From Rhodospirillaceae bacterium (GTDB lineage Bacteria; Pseudomonadota; Alphaproteobacteria; Rhodospirillales; Rhodospirillaceae), in the NCBI GenBank assembly GCA_018666155.1, contig JABJAH010000005.1, positions 1 to 64,000 on the forward strand: 64,000 nt of DNA, in the 5' to 3' direction. Shown piece by piece: positions 7,897 to 17,184 of this stretch (position 1 is its first letter; each line of letters begins with the position of its first letter). The position numbers were made by a program, and so were the translations under genes. The notes beneath the pieces are model-generated. The model made no database searches. It saw only the letters and a program-made list of their open reading frames with translations, and was not told the DNA's origin.

Positions 7897-9697
7897 ATGA
7901 TCAAACGGTATTTGTCGGCGGCGGCGATGTGCCTCGCGATTGCAGCACCAGTTCAGGCACAGCAGTACAGCGGTCTTTATGTCTTCGGCGATAGTCTGTC
8001 TGACTCAGGAAATCTGTTTGGCTTAACCGGCGGAACGACACCGCCGAGCCCCCCCTTATTTCAACGGACGCTTCTCCGACGGCCCGGTCTGGGTTGAAAG
8101 CCTCGCCCCAGCATTGGGCCTGACATACACCCAAGCCACCAACTTTGCGTTTGGTGGTGCTGAAGCCGGAAGCATCAATGCGATTGATGTCGGCAACCAG
8201 ATTTTAGGATTTGTTGGCGCGGGGGGCACAGTTCCATCCGATGCTCTGACGGTTGTCTGGGCCGGCAACAATGATTTCCTCCGTAACGCGGCAACCACGC
8301 CAGCGAGTGAACTGACCACAACCGTTGTCACCAGCATTGGTACGGCTATCGGCACCTTGAACGCTTTTGGAGCGCAGACTTTTCTCGTTCCCAATTTGCC
8401 TAAGTTCGGTAATTCACCCGGCGGGGCATCCACCGGCCTTGGTCCGCAATTGAACGCACTTGCGTCTTTCTACAACACCAACCTTCACACCACGCTGATT
8501 GGTCTGGAAGACTCACTCGGTATCCAGGTCTTCATCATGGATGTTGAGGGCTTGTTTGATGACGTCATCGCTGATCCATCGGTGTATGGCATGGCCAATG
8601 TGACGATCCCTTGCCTTGATGGTCTGGCCCAGCCTACGGGCGTTTGCCCAACCGCAGCAGCGACCGATGCGACTCTCTTCTGGGATGCCATTCACCCCAC
8701 AGGGGCGGCGCACGCCATCATCTCGCAATTCGCGCAAGCTACCCTTGAGATGTACGACCAGCCGCGCGTGGTTGCGGCGACCTCCTACATGGGCCCGATC
8801 ATCATGGATGCCCAACGCCAAACCACCGAACAACGCTTGATGACGATCCGCTCGACCAGCAATGGGTCCAAAGCGCCCGGTCATATGTATGCGTCCTATC
8901 GTGTCGCGACCGGTGACCGCACAGGCAACACCAGCCTTGAAGGCTTCGACTATGATCTCGACACCTTCACTCTCGGTGTCGATAAGGTCGTTGGCTCTGG
9001 CTGGGCCATTGGCCTCGCCGCAACCTATGGCTCTGGTGAAATTAATTTGGTCGGCGGTGGTCTGACCGACTTCGAAACTCTGATGGGCTCGGCCTACATC
9101 GGCTTTAACGGCGAGAGCGGCATGTTCATCGATTTGAGCGGCGGCATCAGCACCGATGACTACGACACCATCCGCAACACCTCCTTCGTGTTCCGGCCAA
9201 CCGCCAATGGCAAAGCCGGCGGCACCAGTTCTTATTTTAATGCCGAAGTTGGCTACACTATGGAAACCGGAGGCTTCCGCATCGGCCCTTATGCCGGGGT
9301 GCGTTATCTCTCTAGTGATGTCGGCACCTACGCCGAAACCGGCGCGGCCATGTTTAACCTGACCGTGTTGGGTCAACGGGCCAGCGGCATTGTCGGTTCC
9401 GTCGGCCTCGAAATCGGTGGCGCCTATTCCAGCGGCAACGTACGGATCGTGCCACTCGTGCGGGTCGCATACGAAACCGAACTGGACAGCATCGGTTACG
9501 GTGCCAGCATTCAAACCTCGACGGGACATATCGTTGGTGTCGGGCGCGGGGATGATTCCAAGAACCGCATCACCGCCAATGCCGGTCTGGCTTTGGTGGG
9601 CGACCAGTTCTCGGTTTCCGTCAGCTACCAAGGCACCGTCGATTATTCCGACGGCAAGGACCAAGGCTTCATCGGTCGCCTGAGTTATTCGTTTTAA
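7897..9697 (+). pseudogene. GDSL esterase/autotransporter, frameshifted at a C-run
   Basis: The gene reads as a signal peptide (MIKRYLSAAAM...VQAQQ), a GDSL hydrolase domain and a C-terminal autotransporter barrel ending LSYSF, as in EstA-type surface esterases. All catalytic blocks are present: GDSL with the nucleophile near residue 33, GNND in VWAGNNDFL, and DAIHPT carrying the Asp and His. The frame breaks at a run of seven Cs (8049-8055). With six Cs it continues as SPPYFNGRFSDG straight into the downstream frame, which runs open to 9697. AGGAAGG precedes the ATG at 7897. The break could be a sequencing error, slippage-based phase variation or a young pseudogene. Confidence 0.85.
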
Positions 9698-9727
9698 CGG
9701 ATAGCGCCGTAACGCTAGCCGGACCTT

Positions 9728-10246
9728 CTACTCGGGCTCGCCGGCCCATTTTTCTGGGCGGTGACCCGTGTTGGCGGCTTCGTCGGGATCCCATTCGATC
9801 AAGTTGATCTTTTCGCCGTTCGGGCCGCGCAGGGCCATTTCACGTTGCTTGATGTGGCCGCGCACGCTTATCCGCTTTGGTTCGCAAACCACGGTGTGAG
9901 GAAAAGCCTTGGCCCGACGGATCACCTCATCGAGGTCGCTGCAATAAAACACCATGCATATCTCACCAAGGTTACAGCCCTCGCTTGGCCGTTCGATCTT
10001 GGGCGGCGACGGGTTCTTCACTTCGAACAGCCCGACCATACCGTAGGCCGTAAAATCCGGTTGTTTGAGAATGCACACCCGGGTCGTCACGCCTGCGGGC
10101 ATGCCAATGAACTCATGCATGTTGCCGCCTTCGGCGGTGCCTTCCGAGTACACCTCGGTCAGGCCCAACACATCTCCATAGAAGGCCTTTGATTGTTCTA
10201 AATCTGAGACTTGCAAGGCCGCGCGGACCATTTGGCTGAGTTTCAT
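9728..10246 (-). CDS. VOC-family (glyoxalase/dioxygenase-like) protein
   Basis: 172 residues with a paired beta-alpha-beta-beta-beta layout. The first module starts VRAALQVSDLEQSKAFYGDVLGL and the second ends MALRGPNGEKINLIEW, the usual terminal glutamate ligand segment of the vicinal-oxygen-chelate superfamily. Members are glyoxalases, ring-cleaving dioxygenases, epimerases or resistance proteins; the reaction here cannot be assigned. It is convergent with the esterase gene and appears to be transcribed alone. Confidence 0.85.
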   Translation of the reverse strand: MKLSQMVRAALQVSDLEQSKAFYGDVLGLTEVYSEGTAEGGNMHEFIGMPAGVTTRVCILKQPDFTAYGMVGLFEVKNPSPPKIERPSEGCNLGEICMVFYCSDLDEVIRRAKAFPHTVVCEPKRISVRGHIKQREMALRGPNGEKINLIEWDPDEAANTGHRPEKWAGEPE

Positions 10247-10402
10247 GACTGTTCCCTCATCATCGATTGAATGGCTGGGTCAGACTATAGGGCACCAATC
10301 TCCGTTTTGTGAACGCGATATGACAAAGCGCGCGCAAATAATACGAGCCCCGTGATACGGTGGATGACCGCCTGAGATTGAGATTTTTTCATTGATGATT
10401 GT

Positions 10403-12526
10403 TTGAGTATGCCGCCACGGTTCGTTTTCAAGAGTGTGTTCCTTGGCCTAAGCGGCCTTTTCCTTTCCTTTGTATCCCTGGCCCAAGAGCCGGAAGTCCG
10501 CACTCGTGATGATGACGATATGGCGTCGGTGGTGGTCTACGATTCCGAGTATTTCGCGCCCTATAACCCCATCACGGCCGAAGACATGCTCAACCGCATC
10601 CCCGGCACGGAAGGGCTGCTCGGTAACTTCGGCCAGCAACAGGAAGAGCGCCGCGGCCTGCGCTCCAACACCGATCAAATTCTGATCGACGGCAAGCGGC
10701 TGACCGGCAAGGAAAACCAAAGCTCCAGCTTTCTCGAAAAACTTCCGGCCAAAGCTGTCGAGCGGATTGAGTTGATCACCGGCAACGTGCGCGAATTGGA
10801 TACGGATGTCGGTGTCCGCGTTATTAACGTCGTGCTGAAAGAAGGCGCGGGGACAGGCAGCGGTGTCGCCCAAATCGGCGCGTTCACGTTCTCCTCGGGT
10901 CAGTCGCGGCCCATGGGCAGCGTTGCCTACAATGGGTCGTCCGGAGATTTATCGTACACGGTCTCAGCACAAGTCCGTCCGTCGCTATCGCCGGCTGATG
11001 TGATTGATGTCATCCAGTCGCCCGCCGGTGATCGTTTGAGCGTGATCGAGGAAGAGCGGCGCCAGAAGCAAGCCCAGTACGAAGCCCGCGGCGCCCTGAC
11101 TTATAATTGGGAGGGTGGCCAAACGCTCCAGGTCAACGGCTTGGTCACGTACTTCCCCCGCAACAATACGGATACCACCACCACCTTCCTGGATCCGGGC
11201 GATGGCTCACTCAATGAAGCCGGGACGATCGTTGACCGCATCCGCGGTGATGACACCACTTGGGAAATCAGTGGCGACTATAGTCAGTCTCTCAGTAAGT
11301 CGATGAACTTTACCGGGCTGTTTATTTATTCCCAATCCACGGTCGACCGGGACAACGAGAATTTCTCGCGCATCGTTGAAGATTTACTTCCCCTTGGTGG
11401 AGACACCCGCGCCCAAACATCCACCGAGAAGATTCTGCGCGGCACGATCAACTGGAACATCGCTAAGAAGCATGATCTCGAATTGGGCGTCGAAGGAGCG
11501 ATCAACACCCTGGATAAAGACCTTGGGTTCTTCTCCGTCGTTAACAACCTGCCCGTCGATATCCCGATTATTAATAGCGACCAGAAAATCACCGAAGATC
11601 GTGTCGAGGCTTTCACCACACACAGTTGGAAGCCGATCTATGGGTTGGAAATTGAAACCGGTGTGGCTGCCGAGTATTCGTCCCTCACGCAGATTGGCAG
11701 TGATGTTGGCACCGAGCGCACGTTTACCTTCGTCAAACCCAGCTTGGACATTTGGTACAACACCGATCCGGCCACGCAGGTTTGGTTCTCAGCACGTCGC
11801 GATGTTGGTCAGCTCGATTTCGATGACTTTGTCGCCACCGTAAACCGGGAGGACAACGAAGTGCTGTCCGGTAATCCGGAGTTGGCACCGGAAAAATCGT
11901 GGGATTTCGAAATCGGTGCGGAACGGCGTTTGAGCGACGGAGCAGGGGTCATCAACGGCCGGGTGTTTTATCGCCGCGTCGACGATGTCAAAGACCTCAT
12001 CCCATTCGGTCTCACAGACTCTCAGCCCGGCAACCTGGGCAGTGGCGATCATTACGGCGCAGAACTTGAAACCAGCATCCGTTTCGGACGCTTTACCAGT
12101 GTTGATGCGGTGCTCAGTGGCTCCGTCCTGGTTCAGGATTCAAAAGTCCAAGACCCGTTCACCGGCATCAACCGGCGGTTCGGCAATCAGCCTGAGTATG
12201 AACTCAGCCTAGAAGGTCGCCACGACGTGAAATCCCTCGGGCTGTCCTATGGCTTTGATTTCAGCAAGAAGGGCCCGACTCTGGAAAGCGATTACAATGA
12301 GTTTGACCTCAAAGCCACCACCGTCGATATGCGCTTATTCCTCGAACAGACCATCACCCAGGGCACCATCCTGCGGATGTTCTGGGCCAACATGCTGAAG
12401 GTGACCAACAAGCGCGAGCGGACAATATTTGCCCCCAATCAAGCCAGCGGCATCGTCGACCGCGTTGCATTCCGGGAAGACGAACGCGGTTGGATTGCTG
12501 GGTTCAGGTTACGCACGACGTTTTAA
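10403..12526 (+). CDS. TonB-dependent receptor-like outer-membrane protein
   Basis: About 705 residues: an N-terminal signal (FKSVFLGLSGLFLSFVSLAQ), a plug-like domain (ITAEDMLNRIPG, DQILIDGKRLTG, AVERIELITGN, VRVINVVLK) and a beta-barrel ending in phenylalanine (LRTTF). It differs from the other two receptors here: there is no VVTARKR-type TonB box, and the mature start is acidic (RTRDDDD). The frame can begin at TTG 10403 or, more conventionally, at ATG 10409; no good ribosome-binding site favours either. Substrate unknown. Confidence 0.85.
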   Translation: MSMPPRFVFKSVFLGLSGLFLSFVSLAQEPEVRTRDDDDMASVVVYDSEYFAPYNPITAEDMLNRIPGTEGLLGNFGQQQEERRGLRSNTDQILIDGKRLTGKENQSSSFLEKLPAKAVERIELITGNVRELDTDVGVRVINVVLKEGAGTGSGVAQIGAFTFSSGQSRPMGSVAYNGSSGDLSYTVSAQVRPSLSPADVIDVIQSPAGDRLSVIEEERRQKQAQYEARGALTYNWEGGQTLQVNGLVTYFPRNNTDTTTTFLDPGDGSLNEAGTIVDRIRGDDTTWEISGDYSQSLSKSMNFTGLFIYSQSTVDRDNENFSRIVEDLLPLGGDTRAQTSTEKILRGTINWNIAKKHDLELGVEGAINTLDKDLGFFSVVNNLPVDIPIINSDQKITEDRVEAFTTHSWKPIYGLEIETGVAAEYSSLTQIGSDVGTERTFTFVKPSLDIWYNTDPATQVWFSARRDVGQLDFDDFVATVNREDNEVLSGNPELAPEKSWDFEIGAERRLSDGAGVINGRVFYRRVDDVKDLIPFGLTDSQPGNLGSGDHYGAELETSIRFGRFTSVDAVLSGSVLVQDSKVQDPFTGINRRFGNQPEYELSLEGRHDVKSLGLSYGFDFSKKGPTLESDYNEFDLKATTVDMRLFLEQTITQGTILRMFWANMLKVTNKRERTIFAPNQASGIVDRVAFREDERGWIAGFRLRTTF

Positions 12527-12595
12527 GAACAGTGCCGCGATATTCGATTAGAACAATACTGTCGTATTCATTGATTTAGAGCTTAGGAGATCACC

Positions 12596-13072
12596 ATGTT
12601 TCCACCCGGTATACTTGGATCGCGTGCCGATATTCTCATCGATATCGTTATGCTCTCGTTCATCGTCATTCTACCCGTCCTCGTCATTTCATGGCGCTTG
12701 GCGCGGGTTAAGAAGAACTATGCGCTCCACCGTAAGATTCAGATCACGTTGGGGGTTTCGCTCGGCATAGTCGTTGCGATATTCGAATACGACTTGTCTC
12801 AGTCAGGCGGGATTTTCGAACTCACAAAGGGTGGTGAGTACGAGGGGACGGCCATTCTAAATTGGACGATTTGGGTTCACACAGCCTTTGCAGTCTTGGC
12901 AGCCATCATCTGGGCCGGCTTGATCGTGGTTTCAATGTTCAAGTTTGAAAACCCACCGCGTCCAAATGATTTCAGCTCTTGGCACCGTATTTTTGGTCGC
13001 GCGGGAATGATCACCATGATCGGTGCCGGCGTTACAGCGCCGCCGCTGTATTACTTTGGTTTTATGGCTTGA
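12596..13072 (+). CDS. DUF420-like membrane protein
   Basis: 158 residues with four membrane segments and the spaced histidines typical of the DUF420 group: LHRKIQ after helix one, VHTAFA in helix three and WHRIFGRAG before the last helix. Some DUF420 proteins (CtaM type) help assemble haem-copper oxidases, but no oxidase genes are near, so that role is not supported here. GGAG precedes the ATG, and the gene starts 70 bases after the receptor. Confidence 0.72.
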   Translation: MFPPGILGSRADILIDIVMLSFIVILPVLVISWRLARVKKNYALHRKIQITLGVSLGIVVAIFEYDLSQSGGIFELTKGGEYEGTAILNWTIWVHTAFAVLAAIIWAGLIVVSMFKFENPPRPNDFSSWHRIFGRAGMITMIGAGVTAPPLYYFGFMA

Positions 13073-13142
13073 AGATTCTTCCCTATCATTCTGATTTTAC
13101 GTCCTCATGGCGACAATCGCCCCCATAAAAGGACTATAGCGC

Positions 13143-14198
13143 ATGAAACTCAAACACATCCTTTCGGCCGGCTTGATCTCACTTTTGAGTTTCAGCGGGT
13201 CAACCGGTGCGACCGCCGCAGACATCAATATTTCAGAGCGGCGCGGCCTTCAGGAAATGGTGGTCAGCGTTAAGTTTCTCGACCACGCCATTGAATTGTA
13301 CAAAGAAATCGCTGGGTGGGAAGTCGCCTACCGGGGTCCGGCGCCAGCCGCCCAGGCCGTCCATTGGGGCTTGCCTGAGAACACCCAAATCGAACAAGCC
13401 GTATTGCGCGTTCCTGGCACTGAAAAGGGCTACCTCCGCCTCGTCAATTTCGCGGATGTCGAGCAAGTGCGCATCCGCTCCAGCGCGCGGCCTTTTGATA
13501 CGGGTGCGATTTTCAATTTCAATGCTTTGGTCAAAGACCTAGAGGGCGTGTTCGAAGATATGCGCGACCACGGGTTCGTCGGGTTTGCCGACCCCACCTA
13601 TTACACGATCTTCGGCAAGGAATACGGCGGCGCCATGTTGCGCGGCCACGATGGTGTTGTGATCAACCTGCTCCTCCGGGTCGATGATCCGTATGCCGAT
13701 GTCCCGCCCTTCACAAAAATGAGTCATGTGGTCAACGCCACCCAGATGATCGACGACTACGACGGCAATGTGGATTTCTTCGAGAATAAACTGGGCTGGT
13801 ACAAACGCTGGGAGGCCGCGCCGAAGTGGCCCGAAGACGGCTCCAACAACATGAGTGTTCCCAACAATCTATTATTGGATGGCACCGTGACGGAGATGGC
13901 CGCCAGCTTCATCTTCGAGCCCGAGGCCGACGGCGGCAGCATCGAGATTTTTAAATTTACCGGGGCGTCTGGCGCCAATTTCTCAAGCCGCGCCCATCCG
14001 CCCAATTTGGGTGTGTTGATGTACCGGGTGCATGTGCCCGGCCTGGATGCCTATGCAGAGAAGATCATCGCCAACGGCGTTGAGGTGATACAGCCCCTGA
14101 CCACGTTGCCCATCGCGCTTTACGGTCCGGTCAAGTCGATCATCATCAAAGCGCCGAGCGGGGCCTGGATCGAATTATTCGAGCAGCAGGACGGCTAG
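13143..14198 (+). CDS. exported VOC-family protein
   Basis: 351 residues with a signal peptide (residues ~1-26, ending ATAA) followed by two VOC domains. The first begins LQEMVVSVKFLDHAIELYKE, and the second begins MSHVVNATQMIDDYDGNVDFFENKLGW and ends APSGAWIELFEQ. Periplasmic VOC proteins are less common than cytoplasmic ones. The enzyme activity is unknown. It follows the DUF420 gene by 70 bases in the same direction. Confidence 0.8.
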   Translation: MKLKHILSAGLISLLSFSGSTGATAADINISERRGLQEMVVSVKFLDHAIELYKEIAGWEVAYRGPAPAAQAVHWGLPENTQIEQAVLRVPGTEKGYLRLVNFADVEQVRIRSSARPFDTGAIFNFNALVKDLEGVFEDMRDHGFVGFADPTYYTIFGKEYGGAMLRGHDGVVINLLLRVDDPYADVPPFTKMSHVVNATQMIDDYDGNVDFFENKLGWYKRWEAAPKWPEDGSNNMSVPNNLLLDGTVTEMAASFIFEPEADGGSIEIFKFTGASGANFSSRAHPPNLGVLMYRVHVPGLDAYAEKIIANGVEVIQPLTTLPIALYGPVKSIIIKAPSGAWIELFEQQDG

Positions 14199-14242
14199 AG
14201 ACGAATTCTGGTCTGACATGCAGTCTAGCCCGATTTAAGGAA

Positions 14243-14569
14243 TTGATGATGCCCGGCGACGATGACGACGATTACGTTTACGATGATGAGAGTGGCGAAT
14301 GGATGCCGGCCAGCGAGATGCGCGCAAAGCAGACGGACGCGGCCAAAGCCGACGAGGTCGTGGTGCGCGATTCAGTTGGCAACGTTCTTGCCGACGGAGA
14401 CCAAGTCACGCTGATCAAGGATCTCAAGGTCAAGGGTGCGGGACAGACCATTCCTCGTGGTGCGGTCATAAAATCGATTAGCCTGACGGGTGATCCACAA
14501 GAGATTGACTGCCGCTACGACGGCATAAAGGGCCTCGTCCTGCGCGCCGAATTCGTAAAGAAGCGGTGA
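14243..14569 (+). CDS. PhnA/YjdM-domain protein
   Basis: 108 residues. The C-terminal ~75 residues match the PhnA (YjdM) domain: VRDSVGNVLADGDQVTLIKD, LKVKGAG, IDCRYDG, LRAEFVKK. The usual N-terminal zinc ribbon is replaced by an acidic leader (MPGDDDDDY then GEWMPASEM). The name refers to the E. coli phn region, but this family is not needed for phosphonate breakdown and its role is unsettled. Several ATGs lie close together at 14243-14250; the first is given. Confidence 0.8.
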   Translation: MMMPGDDDDDYVYDDESGEWMPASEMRAKQTDAAKADEVVVRDSVGNVLADGDQVTLIKDLKVKGAGQTIPRGAVIKSISLTGDPQEIDCRYDGIKGLVLRAEFVKKR

Positions 14570-14603
14570 AGGGCGCGTTGACCTACGCCGCGTGATGCCT
14601 TCG

Positions 14604-14864
14604 CTAGGTGTCAGCGACGAAGGGTTGCGACAAGGTCTTGCGGAATTTTCGGTCCCGCTTCAGGTGCCATTCGCGGCTCATCGCATCCGACCGCGTCCCA
14701 TGCCGCTCGGCATACAAGAGGGACCACATCCTCCCGCGTGTTGAGCGCGCACCCGTTCCCGCGTTGTGTTGTGACAGGCGGCGCTCCAGGTCGTTGGTCC
14801 ACCCAACGTAGGTTCGGAAACCGCCATTGCCCGAGCTACCAAGAATGTAAACGAAAGCGGCCAT
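14604..14864 (-). CDS. GIY-YIG nuclease-superfamily protein
   Basis: An 86-residue protein with the GIY-YIG fold: FVYIL as the first strand, TYVGWTNDLERRLSQHNAG carrying the YxG and conserved arginine, TRGR, and a glutamate in SREWHLKR. This short UvrC-related type (YhbQ-like) is often a stand-alone repair or nicking nuclease. I choose ATG 14864 because upstream codons of the same frame are leftovers of a DinB gene rather than nuclease sequence. Confidence 0.82.
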   Translation of the reverse strand: MAAFVYILGSSGNGGFRTYVGWTNDLERRLSQHNAGTGARSTRGRMWSLLYAERHGTRSDAMSREWHLKRDRKFRKTLSQPFVADT

Positions 14865-14883
14865 GGCCCATGATGTCTGCTCG

Positions 14884-15004
14884 GGCATCGCAATCATGTC
14901 GGTGACACCTGCGTCGACTCCCATTTCTGTATCGTCTGATCGACGATCTCCCGTTCGTTTGATAACGCTGCAGAGTCGGCATTCAGTTCGATTTCGAGTA
15001 TCGC
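14884..15004 (-). pseudogene. remnant of a second DinB-family gene
   Basis: Two stretches match the intact DinB-family gene at 15430-15972. Codons 14983-14921 read NADSAALSNEREIVDQTIQKW, cut here into parts: SAALSNEREIVD and QTIQKW, against the intact FAALTAEREVID and SAIQEW. They are joined, in a shifted frame, to MGVDAGVTDMIAMP (14924-14883), identical to the intact C-terminus. About 50 intervening codons are missing. Over the C-terminal match every base difference I see is synonymous, so the copy diverged as a working gene before it decayed. The end of the lipoprotein gene overlaps its left boundary. Confidence 0.7.
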
Positions 15005-15384
15005 TTCATGACCATCGAGTCGGCATCTATGCTACTCATAAATGTTTTAGCGGCTGGTGCTTCCATGAAGGTGGACATTGAAGCGTTAGCATCCTCACTT
15101 GAAGCCCAGTGCACGATTACCAGCCATTCTCTACCTTCGCCAGGAGCAGATTCGCGAGAAATGAAGCCCGGCTGCTGTGACACGTGGTCGGTTTGCACTG
15201 CTTTATCTATGACGGCGAAGTCAGCGTAAGAAATGCCATCCAGCAATCTTAAGGTAACGACTTCGATAACTACCGACTTAGACGGTTCGTTGTTCATATT
15301 CTTTTCCTCAGCGCCAACAGGGGCTGAACACCCAACGAGCAACATCAGTAGGCTCGTCTGGACGATTCTAAGCAATTCTTTCAT
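14983..15384 (-). CDS. putative lipoprotein with dimeric alpha-beta-barrel-like domain
   Basis: 133 residues beginning with a lipoprotein signal (hydrophobic core then LLVGCS lipobox, cysteine near residue 19). The mature part (VVIEVVTLRLLDGISYADFAVIDKAV, with REWLVIVHWAS) has the pattern of an ABM/EthD-like dimeric alpha-beta barrel fold. GGAGGAAC lies before the start. The last codons run into a decayed DinB copy, so the present C-terminus may have been acquired when that copy was interrupted. Function unknown. Confidence 0.72.
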   Translation of the reverse strand: MKELLRIVQTSLLMLLVGCSAPVGAEEKNMNNEPSKSVVIEVVTLRLLDGISYADFAVIDKAVQTDHVSQQPGFISRESAPGEGREWLVIVHWASSEDANASMSTFMEAPAAKTFMSSIDADSMVMKRYSKSN

Positions 15385-15429
15385 TTTGATGTTCCTCCGC
15401 TGTGACCCTTTAATGATGCTTATAATGCG

Positions 15430-15972
15430 TTAATCCCGTCGTGGCATCGCAATCATATCGGTGACCCCGGCATCAACGCCCATTTGAGATAACAGCGTCG
15501 TCGCCTGGCCGCGATGATGGGTTTGGTGGTTGAAGAAGTGGCTGATGCAGAGCGCCATGGGCATGGTGACATTCTTTTTGCGGAGGATGTGCCAGTAGTG
15601 AAAGTCGGCGTCGAGGATGGCGTCGGTCAGGTCGGTGTTGGCCCACTCTTGAATGGCGCTGTCGATCACCTCGCGCTCGGCGGTCAAGGCCGCGAAGTCT
15701 GAGAATACTTCCATGTCGAGGCCGGTCATCGATTGGGCCGGTTCAAAGGACAGACCGCCCAATGCGGGGAAGTCCCACTCCGCCACCGCAAAGCGGGACA
15801 ACCAAATCAGGTCGGCCAGCAGAATATGATTGAGGGTGCCGTGCAGGGAACCGAAGAAGGCGCCACGGTTTTCTTTGCGGGGGTCATCGGATAGCGCAGC
15901 GGCGGCTTGATAAACCTTGTCGTTCATCCAAGCGTTGTAGCGGGCCATGGTGCGGGCGTGGGTGAGGCTCAT
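15430..15972 (-). CDS. DinB-family protein
   Basis: 180 residues in the DinB/YfiT four-helix-bundle family. Conserved elements are ARTMARYNAWMNDKVY at the start, a first histidine in LHGTLNHILLADLIWL, and the paired-histidine segment SHFFNHQTHHRGQ near residue 155, which would bind a divalent metal. Related enzymes use low-molecular-weight thiols or act on stress metabolites. A diverged partial copy of this gene lies 430 bases downstream. The leader contains ATTATAAT about 20 bases before the ATG, so its promoter probably abuts that of the divergent AraC-type gene. Confidence 0.88.
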   Translation of the reverse strand: MSLTHARTMARYNAWMNDKVYQAAAALSDDPRKENRGAFFGSLHGTLNHILLADLIWLSRFAVAEWDFPALGGLSFEPAQSMTGLDMEVFSDFAALTAEREVIDSAIQEWANTDLTDAILDADFHYWHILRKKNVTMPMALCISHFFNHQTHHRGQATTLLSQMGVDAGVTDMIAMPRRD

Positions 15973-15990
15973 GATGAAAAACTTTACCTC

Positions 15991-16117
15991 TGATTATAAT
16001 GCGCTTCAATTTTGCAGCCGCTGCGCACCTCGCGCTGACTGGCCAATGGAACGGGGGTTTGCTATATATATGCCAGTCGTCCGTGCCAGTGGGACGATAT
16101 GTATATCATTGGGACGA
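15991..16117. promoter_or_regulatory. divergent promoter region with direct repeats upstream of the AraC-type gene
   Basis: TGATTATAAT (15991-16000) offers a -10 element for either direction. Before the AraC-type start, TGGGACGA occurs twice exactly 20 bases apart (16090-16097 and 16110-16117), and TGCCAGT occurs at 16071 and 16084. Two-turn spacing of direct repeats suits a dimeric AraC-type protein, so autoregulation is likely but inferred. Confidence 0.45.
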
Positions 16118-16125
16118 ACTGCAAA

Positions 16126-17052
16126 ATGGATGTACTGAACGATATTCTCGATACCCTGAACCTCAAGGGTGTTTTGTATTTCCGCACCAACTTTTCGGCC
16201 CCCTGGGCGGCGACCGTCCCCGACCTTGAACAGGCCGCCCGTTTTCATTTGGTGGTTCAGGGCTCCTGCCGGGTTGAATTCTCGTCCGGTGCGGCGGTCA
16301 CCCTCGCGGCGGGCGACTTGGTGTTGATTCCGAAGGGGCGCTCTCATGTGCTTGCAGATCAGCCGGGCCGAACTGCACCAACCCTCGAAACCGTTCTCGA
16401 AAGCGTGAACTATGACGGCGAGGGTGTGCTCGTTGTCGGCGACGGTGACCCCAACGCGACAACACAAATGGTCTGTGGCCATTTCAATTTTCGCTCCGGC
16501 GCGGATCATCCCATTTTACGCGCTTTGCCCGAATACTTTGTGACCACAACATCCATGCGCGCGCGCCAGCCCCTGCTGGATGAGATGCTGCGTTTGGTGG
16601 CGCAACGGGCTTTTTCTGAAGACATTGGATCGGCTGCGGCCGTCACCCGCCTTTCCGAAATCGTGTTTATCGAACTTCTGCGGGCGGGGATTGATCGCAG
16701 TGACGGACTGACATCGATCCTTGAAGCCTTTCGCGACCGACAAATTGGTCAGGCGCTGCAACTGATTCACGCCAGGCCGGGCGACCCCTGGACCGTTGAT
16801 GGGCTGGCGTCGGATGTCGGCATGTCAAGGAGCCGGTTTGCCGAACGGTTCAGCGCTCTTATGGGGACAGGGCCGATGGCCTACCTGGCCGATTGGCGAT
16901 TACAGAAAGCCTTGTCGCTGCTGGATGAATCCGGGTGCAGTGTTCAGCAAGTTGCGTCGCAAACCGGCTATCAGTCGCCGGCTGCTTTTACCCGCGCGTT
17001 CTCTGGAAAATTCGGCATGCCGCCAACGGAATATCGCCGAAAAGCGGCCTAA
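16126..17052 (+). CDS. AraC-family transcriptional regulator (cupin type)
   Basis: About 308 residues from ATG 16126. The N-terminal half is a cupin_6-type sensor (FHLVVQGSCRVEF, LAAGDLVLIPKGRSHVL, VCGHFNF). The C-terminal ~100 residues hold two helix-turn-helix units (TVDGLASDVGMSRSRFAERF and VQQVASQTGYQSPAAFTRAF) and the closing FGMPPTEYRR. An upstream ATG at 16099 would start inside the direct repeats, so the later start is preferred. It is divergent from the DinB gene, its most likely target besides itself. This subgroup often senses reactive chlorine or electrophiles, but the cysteines needed are not obvious here. Confidence 0.88.
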   Translation: MDVLNDILDTLNLKGVLYFRTNFSAPWAATVPDLEQAARFHLVVQGSCRVEFSSGAAVTLAAGDLVLIPKGRSHVLADQPGRTAPTLETVLESVNYDGEGVLVVGDGDPNATTQMVCGHFNFRSGADHPILRALPEYFVTTTSMRARQPLLDEMLRLVAQRAFSEDIGSAAAVTRLSEIVFIELLRAGIDRSDGLTSILEAFRDRQIGQALQLIHARPGDPWTVDGLASDVGMSRSRFAERFSALMGTGPMAYLADWRLQKALSLLDESGCSVQQVASQTGYQSPAAFTRAFSGKFGMPPTEYRRKAA

Positions 17053-17184
17053 GTTTGCAGATCGTCCCGTTCATATTGCCAAAAACACCGGATTAAGCCC
17101 ACGATATTGATCCTTCGTCCTATCCGCCGCACCTTGCCGCGTGTCGATACAGACACCCATTTATGGAACGGAAGGAATAGGACC

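Noticed and set aside
8513..9664. 383-codon open frame on the minus strand
   Set aside because: It lies wholly opposite the esterase-autotransporter barrel, which has a complete family pattern and good codon use; the antisense frame has no recognisable domain or ribosome-binding site.
14865..14924. N-terminal extension of the GIY-YIG protein (MGVDAGVTDM...)
   Set aside because: The sequence equals the C-terminus of the nearby DinB protein and is not part of the nuclease family, so it is a decayed gene copy in frame by chance.
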